From Phaseolus vulgaris (taxonomy: Eukaryota; Streptophyta; Magnoliopsida; Fabales; Fabaceae), in NCBI RefSeq assembly GCF_000499845.2, contig NC_023749.2, forward strand, positions 29,671,987-29,735,986: a DNA stretch of 64,000 nt, written 5' to 3'. This document shows positions 11,874 to 22,455 of the stretch, piece after piece (position 1 is the first letter of the stretch; every line of letters starts with the position of its first letter). Both the position numbers and the translations under genes were made by a program. The notes under the pieces are model-generated. The model worked only from the letters and a program-made list of their open reading frames with translations, had not been told where the DNA came from and made no database searches.

Positions 11874-13066
11874 TCAATCTTCTTCATCAACAAATTGTAG
11901 ATCAAAGATTTGATTCTGGACATCTTCAATCTGTTCGTCCAGTGTCATAAACCTTGTATCCATGTTGTCAAACCTTGTGTCAATCCTCTGAAAGTTGCTA
12001 ACACACAGATCATGAAGGCTTCTTTGATTTTCAGCAAAGGTATCTAGCCTATTCACCATAAGTCTTTCAAAAGGAGACATGGTTTGCATTCTTTCTCCTT
12101 GATGTTCAGCATCAGCACTAGGTCCTGCATCTTGAAAATCTTCAGCTAGATCTTCATCCATGTCAGCAGGTTCATCTTGTGCAAGGTGAGCAGCACCACT
12201 TGATGAGGCACCATGATCACCATCCTTACTTAACCATTTTCCACCTATTTTTGTGAAGCCCATCTTGCTGAGTGATCCATTGTTCAACTCTGGAGTTGAC
12301 TTGACCAGCTTAGAAGTTTCATCTTCAAGATTAACTTCAAAATAGAGTAGAAACTTAGATATTAAAACAACATAGGGATAATGGTAATCGGCTAACCTCA
12401 TGGCTTTTTGCATATGTTCCTTGATTATGTGAATCCAATTGATCTTCACTTTCTTGGTGATGCAGAAGATATAAACCAGATCTTCTTCAGTCAACACAGA
12501 GTGGTTGCTCCCCCTAGGAGTTAGGATCCAAGTTACAATGAGAGCAAGCAACCTCTCATCAATCTTCAAGCCTCCAACCGAGCAAGTGCTAACTTGAGAT
12601 TGATTGTTCTTCAAGCAACTTTTGTAGAACTGGATTTTGTTGAAATCTTCTACCACACCAAGGTTTCCTTTGTTGATTCTTAATCCAGAAAACTTAAGCC
12701 CAGCTACTGCAGCCCAAACCTCATGGGTTATCTCCATCTCCACGCCTTTCACATGAGAGACCAAGTTGTTTCCCTCAAACTTCAAGTGGTGTAGAAGACT
12801 CTCACCAAATCTGGATATATGTTCCCTTTGAGCTCTAGAAACTTTCTGAGTGACTGGTCTATGAGAAGCTTTTTCACATTGTCAAGCTTTTGACTCTTCA
12901 GTCAGTTGAAGCACACAACCTTGGGGTTGTTTATTTTCTTGACACTTGTTTCATATTTATACTTCTCAATGAGATCGGTGTCACCAGAAAACCAGCTTTC
13001 AAGCCTTCCTCCAGACCTTACAACTCTGGTTTTGACTCTTTTAGCAGTGGGAGGGGTTGATTCCAT
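11874..13066 (-). pseudogene. Sirevirus-position extra ORF, 'putative plant transposon protein' type
   Basis: On the minus strand an ATG at 13066 starts MESTPPTAKRVKTRVV. The frame meets a TGA in 'VCFN-stop-LKSQK' at about 12903-12911, then loses one base near 12785. From there 303 codons are open to 11874. The protein has a globular part with GLKIDERLLALIVTWIL and a Ser/Asp/Glu-rich linker (about codons 185-230 of the open part). A C-terminal heptad-like stretch (DNMDTRFMTLDEQIEDVQNQ) may form a coiled coil. From memory it resembles the plant 'Transposase_32' family found in legume copia elements in the place where Sireviruses carry an envelope-like frame; that match needs a profile search. 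No membrane segment is evident. Two lesions make it a pseudogene. Confidence 0.65.
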
Positions 13067-13829
13067 GACAGCAGAGATGAAAAATCACTTCACAGAGAAT
13101 TTCAAGAGATGGTGCAAGAGATGTTGCAATTGGTTGTTCTTGATGAAAGAAGTCTGCACCTGATTTTATAGCAGAAAGAAAATCAATCTGAATTTAATTT
13201 CATTCAATGGGTACCTGATTTTCAGAGAGAGGACTTGACTCTGTTCTACACTGAAAATGTCAGAAAAAGCTGAAAATCACATGGTCTTCACATGTGATCT
13301 TTGACTAGTCATTAAAACTCTTGAATTTCCAAGATTTTGGAATATATTCCTTTATGACTGTTGTGACTCTTTTCTGAACGTGATCAGCTTTCAACACAGA
13401 TCCTTTGACCAAGATTCTCCCTTAGAAAAATATCTGTAACGACTAGAAATTAAAAAAATTAGTTAAATCAATTTCTTCACAGTGCTGTCAGACTCAAAAC
13501 AATCGGTTGTTTTTCTGCAGCAGTTAAAAAATTGATTTTGTAATTTTTAACCATAAACAGAAACAGATTAAGGCACATGACATTGATTTTAAGACAATTA
13601 ATCATAAGAAAGAACTTTGAAATAGAAATTGAGAACAAATAAAAGGAAGGTCTTATCCTTGTGTTGTTTCTTCAATGAGCCAATTGCTTGTTGATCAAGA
13701 AAGCTTCTTTTCACTGTTTTGACCTTTTGGATATCATTAATTTAGCTTCAATGACTTCATTGTTCTTCAACAACTTGATCAAAAGGCTCAATTCTTCCTT
13801 TTCTCTTCATTTTTCCTGCATAATCAAAT
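13067..13829. other. Interior of the copia element where pol should lie
   Basis: In a complete copia element, protease, integrase and reverse transcriptase (over 3 kb) lie between gag and this position. Here only about 760 bp separate the gag end from the extra frame. I see no pol motif on either strand, only low-complexity AT-rich sequence and one AAACAATCGGTTGTTT copy near 13498. Confidence 0.6.
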
Positions 13830-15534
13830 ACAAGTTGCAAGATTTGGTCCCCTTACAAATTTGGGTCCATTTGGCTTTTCTTTGCTGTTAGAAACATCAC
13901 ATCCCTTAGGAATCCATTTCATAAAACCTTTAGGAACATAATATTTTCTAATTTTGCAGAATCTAACAGAGTGGCCTTTCTTCATGCAGTAAAAGCATGT
14001 AACAACCGGTTGTTTCGTCTTAACAATCGGTTGTTTTTATGATTTTTTCAAAAAACTTTTTGAAAACCTATCTTGCTTGTTCTGTGGATTGAAGCCTAAA
14101 CCAGCCTTTCCAAAAACACAGCTTTGAGATGCTAGGACATTTTCAAAGTTTGACTTTCCTTTTGAAAGCTTGTCCACAGTTTCAACAAGATAGTGAACCT
14201 TTTTCTTAAGATTTTCACAATTTGTGCAATTGAAAGTATCACACTTGTAAGAGGTATTTTTGAAATCTTTTTCCAATTTTTCAAAATCACTTTTTTCTTT
14301 TCTCAGTTCCTCTTCTAGTGATCTAACTTTCTTTTCAAGCCCATTGTTAAGATCTTTCAATCGGTTGTTTGAAAGAACCAATCTATTAGCTTCATCATGT
14401 GTTTCTTGAAAAGCTTCAAGCAATTCACTATAATTTTGTTCATTTAAGGAAGCACATGAACTTACCTCACTTGAACTGCATGAATCATCATCATCATCCT
14501 CAGCAACTAAGCATATGTTGGCTTTTTCATCTTCACTTGATGAAGAACTTGATGATGACACTCATTTTCATCCCAAGCTATGTAGGCTCTTTTTGTTTTG
14601 CCTTTCTTCTCCTTGTAGCTTGTCTTTTTCTCTTTACTCTTGTTGGGACATCAGCCTTTATGTGACCTTGCTCACCACAACCAAAACAAGTATAGTTATT
14701 TGAATTAAATTCATTTGGTTTCTTGTTTCCATACCTATCCTTGTTGTTGTCTTTGTTGTGGTTTCTCTTGAGGAATTTGCTGAATTTTCTTGACAGCAAA
14801 CTTAGATTTTCCTCATCACTATCATCACTTGAATCTTGCTTTCGCTTATGTTTGGATGCTTTCAAGGCTATGCTCCTTGTGTGCTTATCTTCACTTTCTT
14901 GAACATCGAGTCTATTCATCTCTAGCTCATGTTCCCTAAGCTTTCCAAACAAAGAAGCAACACTTAATGATGTTAGATCTTTAGATTCAGAAATAGCAAT
15001 TACCTTTGGTTGCCATGCTCTATCAAGACATTTCAAGATCTTGATGTTAAACTCTTCTTTATCAAACGTCTTGTCTAGGCTCATAAGGTGATTGATGATG
15101 AGTGTAAACCTTTTCTGCACTTCAGCTATGGTTTCACCTTTCAGCATTCTAAACATCTCATATTCTTGGATGAGAGCATGCTTTCTAGATCTTTTCACCT
15201 CATTTGTTCCTTCATGAGTTACTTCCAAAGCATCCCACATCTCTTTTGATGATTTGCATTGTGAGACCCTGAAAAACTCATCAGAATTTAAAGCAGAGAT
15301 TATAATATTTTTGGCAATAATCGAATTTGGCCTTTCTACTTTCTGCATCAGTCCATTGAGACCATGGCTTCTCAATGACAGAACCATTTTTTTCAAACGT
15401 TGGGATAAAAGGGTTTTTTTCAATTGCATCCCAAATTCCTTTATCAAGAGATTCCATAAATATATTCATTCTAACTTTCCAAAACTGGTAATTCAAATTG
15501 AGGCACCTTCCCCAAACGGTAGTCTTTCAGCCAT
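13830..15534 (-). pseudogene. Copia gag with UBN2 core, coiled coil and two zinc knuckles
   Basis: On the minus strand the start is ATG at 15534 (MAERLPFGEG). A frame change follows near 15500, another near 15290 (end of the first long frame) and another near 14578. Order of parts: UBN2-type gag core (about 15490-14950, with FWKVRM and WDALEVTHEG); a basic region; first knuckle at about 14655-14700 (CFGCGEQGHIKAD, then Val where the fourth ligand Cys is expected); a Ser/Asp/Glu run at about 14470-14560; a long predicted coiled coil (about 14170-14400, LEKKVRSLEEELRKEKSDFE); second knuckle at about 13952-13993, complete as Cys-x2-Cys-x4-His-x4-Cys; and a tail with WIPKGCDVSN. Two knuckles around a coiled coil fit Sirevirus gag. 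Gag packages element RNA; this copy is broken. Confidence 0.8.
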
Positions 15535-15576
15535 TTTGAAAGATTTTAGGATCAACTTGAATGACTTACAAGAACC

Positions 15577-15593
15577 AAGCTCTTGATGCCAAT
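15577..15593 (-). other. Primer-binding site of the copia element
   Basis: On the minus strand ATTGGCATCAAGAGCTT follows the LTR end ...TCTAACA. It resembles the initiator-Met tRNA site (TGGTATCAGAGC) usual for plant copia elements, with one substitution and one extra base. Confidence 0.75.
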
Positions 15594-16712
15594 TGTTAGA
15601 AAAGATGGCTTTAAACTAGAGGGGGGTGAATTGTTTAAAGGGGTTTTCGCAAACTTTTTAAAGCTAGAATGAACTTATTTCAGAAACCAATTGATTCAGC
15701 AATTCAGTTAGCCAAAACAGCAAGCAAAACTGTAATACCAGAAAAAACAATCGGTTGTTTATACCAGCAAACAACAAACAAACTGAAATTAAAGAGTTAG
15801 GGATAGAAAGATTGTACACAATTGTTCATACTGGTTCACTCCAAACTAGAGCTACATCCAGTCTTCTCAGAAACCTTGAGGATATCCACTAAGCAACCAC
15901 ACCTTGATTACTTACACCACAACCAAGAGAATGACCTTGAAAACCTCAAGACACACACTCTCCTTGGTCAACACTAAGATTGCTGATCTTGAACACCTAA
16001 AGAACACACAGCCAATCTCAGCAACACACACAAAAGAATTGTTGAGCAGTTTACAAAAGATTACACTTATTAGAGATGGAAATCTGAAATCAATACAAGA
16101 GAATCCTATTCAGCACCTTGATCAATCTCTCAACTCTTTAGCAATCTCAGAATGCTTTGAAAAACTCTTAGTTGAAAAACTTTGTTTCAAGATTCTTAAT
16201 AAATCAAAACTGTTTTCCAGAATATATCTAAGAATATAGTTTGTTATCAAATCTTAACAAACTCTTAATTGCATTTAAAATTGATTGGTCAAAGCATTTA
16301 ATGACTGGAGCGTATTCAGTTAAAGCATTTAAAGCTCAGTCAAAGAAAACAGTTTTTCTGTTATGGTTTTAAAACAAACAATCGATTGTTTCCTCAAATC
16401 AATCGGTTGTTTTGTTACTTAACAAAATACACCATTCAAAAACAATTTTCAAACTTTCTCAAAACACCTAAGTGTAAACAATCGGTTGTTTCGACAAAAC
16501 AATCGGTTGTTTCAACTTAGTTTGAAAATCATTTTGCTTTGATATAATTGAGATGCTAATTGCTTTGAGATTTAATCTAAGTGTTGATTACAACATAGAA
16601 CTACCCCAGAACAAGGCTAAAACCAGCACAACAGCATCAAGCAAAGCAGAGGCTTCATCATCCTTCAAAGGATTTGGATTCTTCAAAACATTGAACACCA
16701 CTTGGTTCAACA
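15594..16712 (-). repeat. 5' LTR of the 10348-16712 copia element
   Basis: 1119 bp, TG...CA, nearly identical to 10348-11505. It holds paired AAACAATCGRTTGTTT motifs at about 16376-16412 and 16476-16515, in the same places as in the other LTR. Confidence 0.9.
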
Positions 16713-17738
16713 AATTTGTTAGTTATTTTGGTATCCTAACTCAATCAAACGTATCTATTTTGGTAGTTGTCTGGATGATGTGATGGTTTTTAGAAAAGAA
16801 TCTTATTATGTTTTTGTAAGTTATTTATTTAAAGGTTGTGTAATTTTAGAATTGAAAATGTTGAATGTTTAATGAATTATAATGTGCTAAATTTAATTAT
16901 TTTTTAGAAAAAATGAGTTTAAGATTTCTGATTTCATTTGGAACAAGATAGTATCATCAGTAGCTACACCATGGAGGAAATTCAAAAAGAACATTCTTTG
17001 AGTTCTATGGAAAATACAAGGACAAGTCCCCTTGTGATAAATATGGTATAGATGAAAAGACATGACAACAATTTGTTCAAATTTGATAGGATCCCTCATG
17101 GAAGGTTTGTTACTTTTCACATCACACTTTATTGAATCATATAATGAAATCCATAATTTATATGTATTATTTATTTACAAAAAACAAGGAAGGAATCTTA
17201 ATACATCCAATAAAAGAATGTTAACCCCCGTCCCACAAATGGGAAGCATGATTTGTTGAAAAATAAAACTAATGAAAAGTTAAAGAAACAAAAAGAGTCA
17301 TCTTCTGCTGAAGAAGTTCTTTGTCCTCCATCCCCTCCCAGTCGACTTGAGGAATAGAAGTTAGCTGGAACTAAAGAAAGGGGCAAATGACATCTCACAA
17401 ATCACTAGAGATTGCCTAATATATTGCAAGTTCATCATAAATTCATAATAATGTCTTAATTTTTAAGTTATACATGTATCCTATCTATTATGATTAACAT
17501 ATGTATTATTCTTTACAAGATGCCCTAATGGAGCAAAGCTCATAGGGAAGTTTTATTTGACAACGTCAAAATGATGAGATATTGATCATCGTTATTGGCA
17601 CTGAAGATCACCTTAATTGTGTGTGTATTACTAGTTTTGGTGTGCGTGTGTTAAAATACTTTGGATTAGCTCCTTGCCCACAACACTTTTACAAAAATCT
17701 GTGAGTTAAAAGATCATGGAGTAACTAGATACACAATT
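16713..17738 (+). pseudogene. CACTA transposase C-terminal fragment, Transposase_24-like
   Basis: Starting at 16713 after the target duplication, the plus strand carries broken frames with words of the Transposase_24 (Ptta/En/Spm) family: IVSSVATPWRKFKKN near 16945-16990; PPSPPSRLEE near 17325-17355; a Lys-Thr-Lys-Glu-Arg-Gly-x-Met-Thr-Ser stretch near 17370-17395; and IGTEDHL near 17595-17615, then YFGLAP near 17660. Stops and frame changes are frequent. It continues the gene of 9206-10342. The gypsy element at 17739 bounds it on the right; whether any CACTA sequence continues after 25042 is unclear, and I could not find a CACTA terminus. Confidence 0.65.
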
Positions 17739-18755
17739 CGATACAGTTCAAGTAGCCAAGAAGATGACGAAGGACTCAAGAGACAATTCACACTGTGAGC
17801 AGTCATCTGAGCAATCAAGTCAAGGCCCCACCAAATATCAGACCGACCTCAGCAGAAGAAGAACTGGGCATAGACTAGAACATCAAATTTTCTTTCTTCT
17901 GGTCTTCTTAAAAGACAAAAACATGTTTGTAAATAAATTGGGCTCACTTTGGGGGTCCAAATAGCAAAATAGGCTAGAGTAGGTTCACATAGCATAAAAA
18001 GGAGTGTCCTTAACGAAATGGGTTTGTACCAAGCCAACGTTTTCAAGACAAGGCACCTAGAGTTAAGGTTTTTAACCTACCTTCTAGAAGATGTTCCAAA
18101 AGGGGCGGTTTTGACTTAGTCAACACCCTATGGGCGCCCCCTCCCTTTGTCCATTTTACCCTTCCTCATCTTGCCCACGAAGGCACCCATTCCTATAAAT
18201 AACGTGTTTTCCCTTATGTATTGACAACTTGAATTTGAATAGTAAAGAAACTCTACAAGAGTGATTTTGTGAGACTTGTGAGCTCATATTGGGTCTTATT
18301 TTGGATGGGTAGTATCACAAGTGGTGACTCTAGTTATCTGGGTCTTATCTTGAGTGGGTAATATCTCAAGTGGCTCTTGCATCACTCATATTAGAGTCCC
18401 TCTACTCCAAGTTGCGTGACATCATCCTTTCTCCATATGCTCTCTCTATCTCTTCATCTTTTCCAATTATTCCTTTTAGCTTCCTCTTTACGCTATATTT
18501 TTATGTTTGGTCCAAATTTCTTCATCTTCACCTTTGTTTATGTTAGTTTCCGCCTTTTTTTCATCATCCACACCATATACTTGTGTTTTTTCTCTTTTCC
18601 CTTATGAAGTGCACCTTCAGACTTACTTAACCACTTGGTTAAGTTCGTGTCCAGTGGGAATCTTCTTAGGCTTCTCACCTTGAATTGCTAAAAATAAAAA
18701 CTCATAAACAAAGAGAAACCAATAAAATGTGCAATCTTAAAATCAACTCACATCA
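17739..18755 (+). repeat. 5' LTR of family A
   Basis: It starts CGATACAGTTCAAGTAGCC (the partner starts TGATACAATCC, so the terminal T has mutated) and ends AACTCACATCA. A TATA element 'CTATAAATAA' is at about 18194-18203, upstream of a gap-free stretch to the LTR end. Confidence 0.8.
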
Positions 18756-18757
18756 TG

Positions 18758-18770
18758 TGGTATTTAGAGC
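18758..18770 (+). other. Primer-binding site of family A
   Basis: TGGTATTTAGAGC lies two bases after the LTR end. It matches the initiator-Met tRNA-type site TGGTATCAGAGC except for a small central change. Confidence 0.75.
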
Positions 18771-19306
18771 ATGGTTTTAATTGTGCTTATCTTTCTGAGT
18801 TGATATTCTACCCTTAAAATTCCATCACATTTTAAATTTTTCTTTTACCGTCAAGCAATTTAATTTCCGCTTTACAATTCAACACCTTTCTTTTTTTGCC
18901 TTTAAACTCATGTCATTTACAATTCCTCTTTTTATTCATTAGGCACTATAAATTCTGCTTTTGAATTTATTTTTTGTGTCAATTTTTTTCCTTACGTCAT
19001 TTGCTTGAGTCTTATGTTCTTAGTGTTCTATGAGTCTTTAAATCCTTTCGACTTATTTTGCTTTTAATTGTGAAGAACTAAAAGCAACTAGAAATTTGTT
19101 TGAGTAGAAGTTGATTTAGTTCCAAACAAAGAATTCAAGTGATCATATGAATTGAATCCCAATCAATTTTTGAAAATTAAAAGTGAATTAAAATATGCGT
19201 GCCATGATTATGGACATTTTGGATCCATAAAACAAAAGCAAAGACCAAAAAAAGTTAGTGCAATTCACTTTTGAAGTTCAAAATTACTAAAAAGAGGATT
19301 CTTTTT

Positions 19307-20089
19307 ATGTGGCAAACTGTGCCTCATTTGTCTTCAGGATTATCTTCAAAGCCACAATCTCCTCAAAAGCCATATCTTTTGGGAGAGCTTGCAGACACCA
19401 AGAGGACTTTGGCCCAAAAAGAATAGGAGATGAGGCAATTAGTTCAAAGGTTGCAAAGATTAGAAGCAGCTCAAGAGAGACAATTTAGAGAAAGGAGATG
19501 GGAACTAAGAAGAGCCTCTAGAAAATACACGCACTATGGCAGCCAAGAAGAAGACCAAGACTGGAGAGTGCTTAACTTTGAAGAGAGACACCATCAACAC
19601 CCACCACCAAAGAATTCTTTTCCTTTTGTAAAGTTACCTAGTTTTAGTAGGGATAGTGACCCAAATGTATATTTAGGATGGGAAGCTAAAGTAGAACAAA
19701 TCTTTAATGTGTATGAGGTCCAAGAGGACCTAAAGGTTAAGTTAGCTTCCCTAGAAATTTTAGATCATGCCATGCAGTGGTAGCATCAAGTTGTAATGGA
19801 CATTGGTTTGAACAAGAGGCCATTTGTGGTCTCGTGGTATGATTTAAAGGAATGCATGCGCGCGCGGTTTGTTCCTCCTCACTATAGGAGGAAGGAACTC
19901 TTGTTGAAGCTCCAACGACTTCAAGAAGGACCTTGGAGTGTAGATGAATACTTCAATGATTTAGAATTAACTTTGACAAAGATTAATATGCATGAAACTG
20001 AAGAGTCAAAGATTGCTAGATTTGTGAGTGGATTAAGAAGAGAAATTCAAAATGTTGTAGAACTTTATGAGTATACATCTTTGGACTAA
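19307..20089 (+). pseudogene. Gypsy gag (Retrotrans_gag) with two amber stops
   Basis: One frame runs from ATG at 19307 (MWQTVPHLSS) to TAA at 20087, broken only by TAG at 19424 and TAG at 19781. The second stop replaces Trp in AMQW-stop-HQVV, a TGG to TAG change. The capsid core is at about 19620-20080, with KLPSFSRDSDPNVYLGWEAK, YDLKECMRARFVPPHYRR and ARFVSGLRREIQNVVELYEY. An Arg/Glu-rich segment, likely helical, precedes it at 19430-19560. Gag would form the particle shell. Both stops can arise by C-to-T decay of methylated DNA, as expected of a silenced copy. Confidence 0.85.
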
Positions 20090-20802
20090 ATTGCCAACCA
20101 AAACCTCAAGTACCAAATTTTTAAATGTTTAGATTTTGGGCACATAGCTTCCTATTGTCCAAACAAAAGAACCATGATGGTTAAGGTTGGGCAAGTAGTA
20201 AGTGACCACAATGATCAATCTTTTAAGTCTAACACCCCTTCCCCTTCAAAAACCCCTAGTGAAAAATGACTGTGAGATACCTTGTGAAGGTGACTTATTG
20301 GTGGTAAGGCGAATGTTGGGAACAATTCCGAAACCTTTGGATGAAACCCAAGGAGAAAATATTTTTCACACTCACTGCCTTATCAACAACAAGTTATGCT
20401 CCATGATAATAGATGAGGGTAGTTGTGTTAATGTGGCAAGTATAAGAGCAATGGAAAAGCTTGGATTACCCACTATCTCTCATACAATGGCTTAGTGAAA
20501 AGGGTGAAATCATGGTTAACAAATAAGTCCTCATATCTTTTGCTATAGGAAAGTATAAATATGAGGTTTTATATGATGTTGTGCTAATGGAAGCAACACA
20601 TATTTTATTGGGAAGACCTTTACAATATGATAGACAAGTTTTACATGACGGCCATACCAATAAAATGTCTTTCAATTTCCAAGGGCATAAGGTTATCTTA
20701 AAACCCCTATGTCCCAAGCAAGTTCATGAGGACCAAATAAAAATGAAAAGCAAAAGAGAAAATGAAAAAAGAGAGGAAAGTAAAATGGGTCTCGACATCT
20801 GA
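20090..20802 (+). pseudogene. Zinc knuckle and aspartic protease of family A
   Basis: The knuckle at about 20120-20160 reads KCLDFGHIASYCPNKR; the first of its four ligands is missing (Ile in place of Cys). The protease frame 20202-20495 holds the catalytic loop as MIIDEGSCVNVAS (Asp-Glu-Gly-Ser, where Asp-Gly-Gly-Ser is usual), so the catalytic Asp is kept. A frame shift near 20495 moves the coding text to 20581-20802, with HILLGRPLQYDRQVLHDGHT, the usual flap and C-terminal block. After that the expected linker to reverse transcriptase stops abruptly. The enzyme would process Gag-Pol; here it is interrupted. Confidence 0.75.
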
Positions 20803-20823
20803 TCTCACACAATCAAAACAATA

Positions 20824-21182
20824 ATGTTGACCCATACAAAACTCACTGCGTCTCCTAGATATACTTCCTCCTTCTCGTTTTTATTACTTGATAATTCTAA
20901 ATACTTGACATCTTGGATAAAGAAGTATAGGGATGAAATTCAAACACCTTCTAAAGGTTCTCACCTTTTAAGAGGATTTTCAGCAAAACATCGTGTCATC
21001 CCCAAATATTCTTTCCAAACTTGGCTTGTATCTAGAACTTACCCTTATGAACTCCCAAAGCTTAATGAATATAAGTTTACTTCACATTCCATACCTCACA
21101 ATATCTTATATGTGAACAAACAAACTATGTTATTTGCAGGAGTTATAAATTTGAGGTTGAATTCTCTCCAACTCGGGGGGCA
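20824..21182 (+). pseudogene. C-terminal stub of pol and polypurine tract
   Basis: The open frame has YKFTSHSIPHNILYVNKQ and ends in a block LRLNSLQLGG that lies over the 3' LTR start, a usual ending of plant gypsy polyproteins. Reverse transcriptase, RNase H and integrase (about 3 kb) are absent between the protease and this stub. The polypurine tract CTCGGGGGGCA (21172-21182) comes directly before TGATACAATCC at 21183. Confidence 0.6.
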
Positions 21183-21368
21183 TGATACAATCCAAGTAGC
21201 CAAGAAGATGACCAAGGACTCAAGAGACAATTCACATTGTGAGTAGTCATCTCAACAATCAAGTGTTCTTTCTTCTGGTCTTCTTAAAAGACAAAAACAT
21301 GTTTGTAAATAAATTGGGCTCACTTTGGGGGTCTAAATACCAAAATAGGCTAGAGTAGATTCACATAG

Positions 21369-22382
21369 TGATGTGAGTTGATTTTAGATTTAGCCATTTT
21401 TAGATGTGACACTTTACTTAGGATTGACATTTTAGCAATTAATGGTGAGGACCTAAGGAAGATTCCCACTGGACACAAACTGAACCAAATGGTGAAGTAA
21501 GTGTGAAGGTTCACTTCACAAAGGCAAATATGGAAAAACAAGATATGGTGAATATGGAATACAATTGCGGAAATGAATTGGGAACATGGTAAGCATCAAC
21601 AGTGGTCATTGCCAAACCAAATAATGATCCATACTCAATAAATGAGCCAAAACCCAAGAACACAATTCAAGGAAACATATGAAAATTAATAGCATAAATG
21701 GAATGGAAAATGGAAAGGAAGATGGAAGAAGAAACTTAGGGAAGGGATGGTGAGGATGATCACGCCATTTGGGGTGTGGAGGCCACCAAGATAAGTGGAA
21801 GGGCCGCCACTTGAGAGCCTCACACTCTTCAAGATAAGACCATGTAAAGAGGAAACAAGCCTCACTATAAGCTTTCACAAAATATGCAGAGTTTCTTTAC
21901 TTATCAAAATTCAACATGAAAATACAATGAGGGAGGCCTCCTATTTATAGGTGAAGGAGCCTCGGAGAACAAAGCATGAAAGGTAGGATGGGAAACACTA
22001 GAAAAGGGGCAACCTTAGGGTTTGACTAAGTCAAACCCGCACCCTTGGCTTGTCCTTCTAGAAACTAGGTCAAAATCCCTCCCTAAAGGGCTAGAAACAA
22101 GCTAAAATGATACCTACACCCGCTATTATGCTAAAGGCACCTTATTCTAACCTATCTTTGCTATTTGGATCCCTAAAGAGAGACCAAATTAGTTACAACA
22201 TATTTGTATCTTATAAGAAGACCAAAAGGAAGAATAGTTGGTGTGTTGGTTTATGCTCAGCTCCTCTGGTGAGGTCCATGTAATCCTTGGTGGGGTCTTG
22301 AATTGTTCGCTGAGATGACTGTTCACCATGTGCTTTGTCTTTTGCTTCCTTGGTCATTTTCATAGCTATTTGGGTTGTATCA
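21369..22382 (-). mobile_element. Family A solo LTR, reversed, TSD CATAG
   Basis: On the plus strand it reads TGATGTGAGTTG ... GGGTTGTATCA, the reverse of family A. The duplication CATAG is perfect (21364-21368 and 22383-22387), and after it the host LTR continues without loss. It is a solo LTR of the same family as the LTR it interrupts, so sense and antisense copies lie next to each other. Confidence 0.9.
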
Positions 22383-22455
22383 CATAGCATAAAAGGGAGT
22401 GTACTTAGCGAATTGGGCTTGTACCAATCCCACTTTTTCAAGACAAGGCACCTAG

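Larger units (their letters stand above)
10348..16712 (-). mobile_element. Ty1/copia retrotransposon with both ends, no pol, TSD AATTT
   Basis: Both LTRs begin TGTTAGAAAAGATGG and end TTGGTTCAACA on the plus strand. The target duplication AATTT is perfect (10343-10347 and 16713-16717). The primer-binding site lies left of the right LTR and the polypurine tract right of the left LTR, so the element reads on the minus strand: 5' LTR 15594-16712, gag 15534-13830, a second frame 13066-11874, 3' LTR 10348-11505. No protease, integrase or reverse transcriptase is present in the 4.1-kb interior. By eye the LTRs differ at about 20 sites plus two extra 21-bp units, so the insertion is young compared with its surroundings. 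It sits inside the CACTA transposase. Confidence 0.9.
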
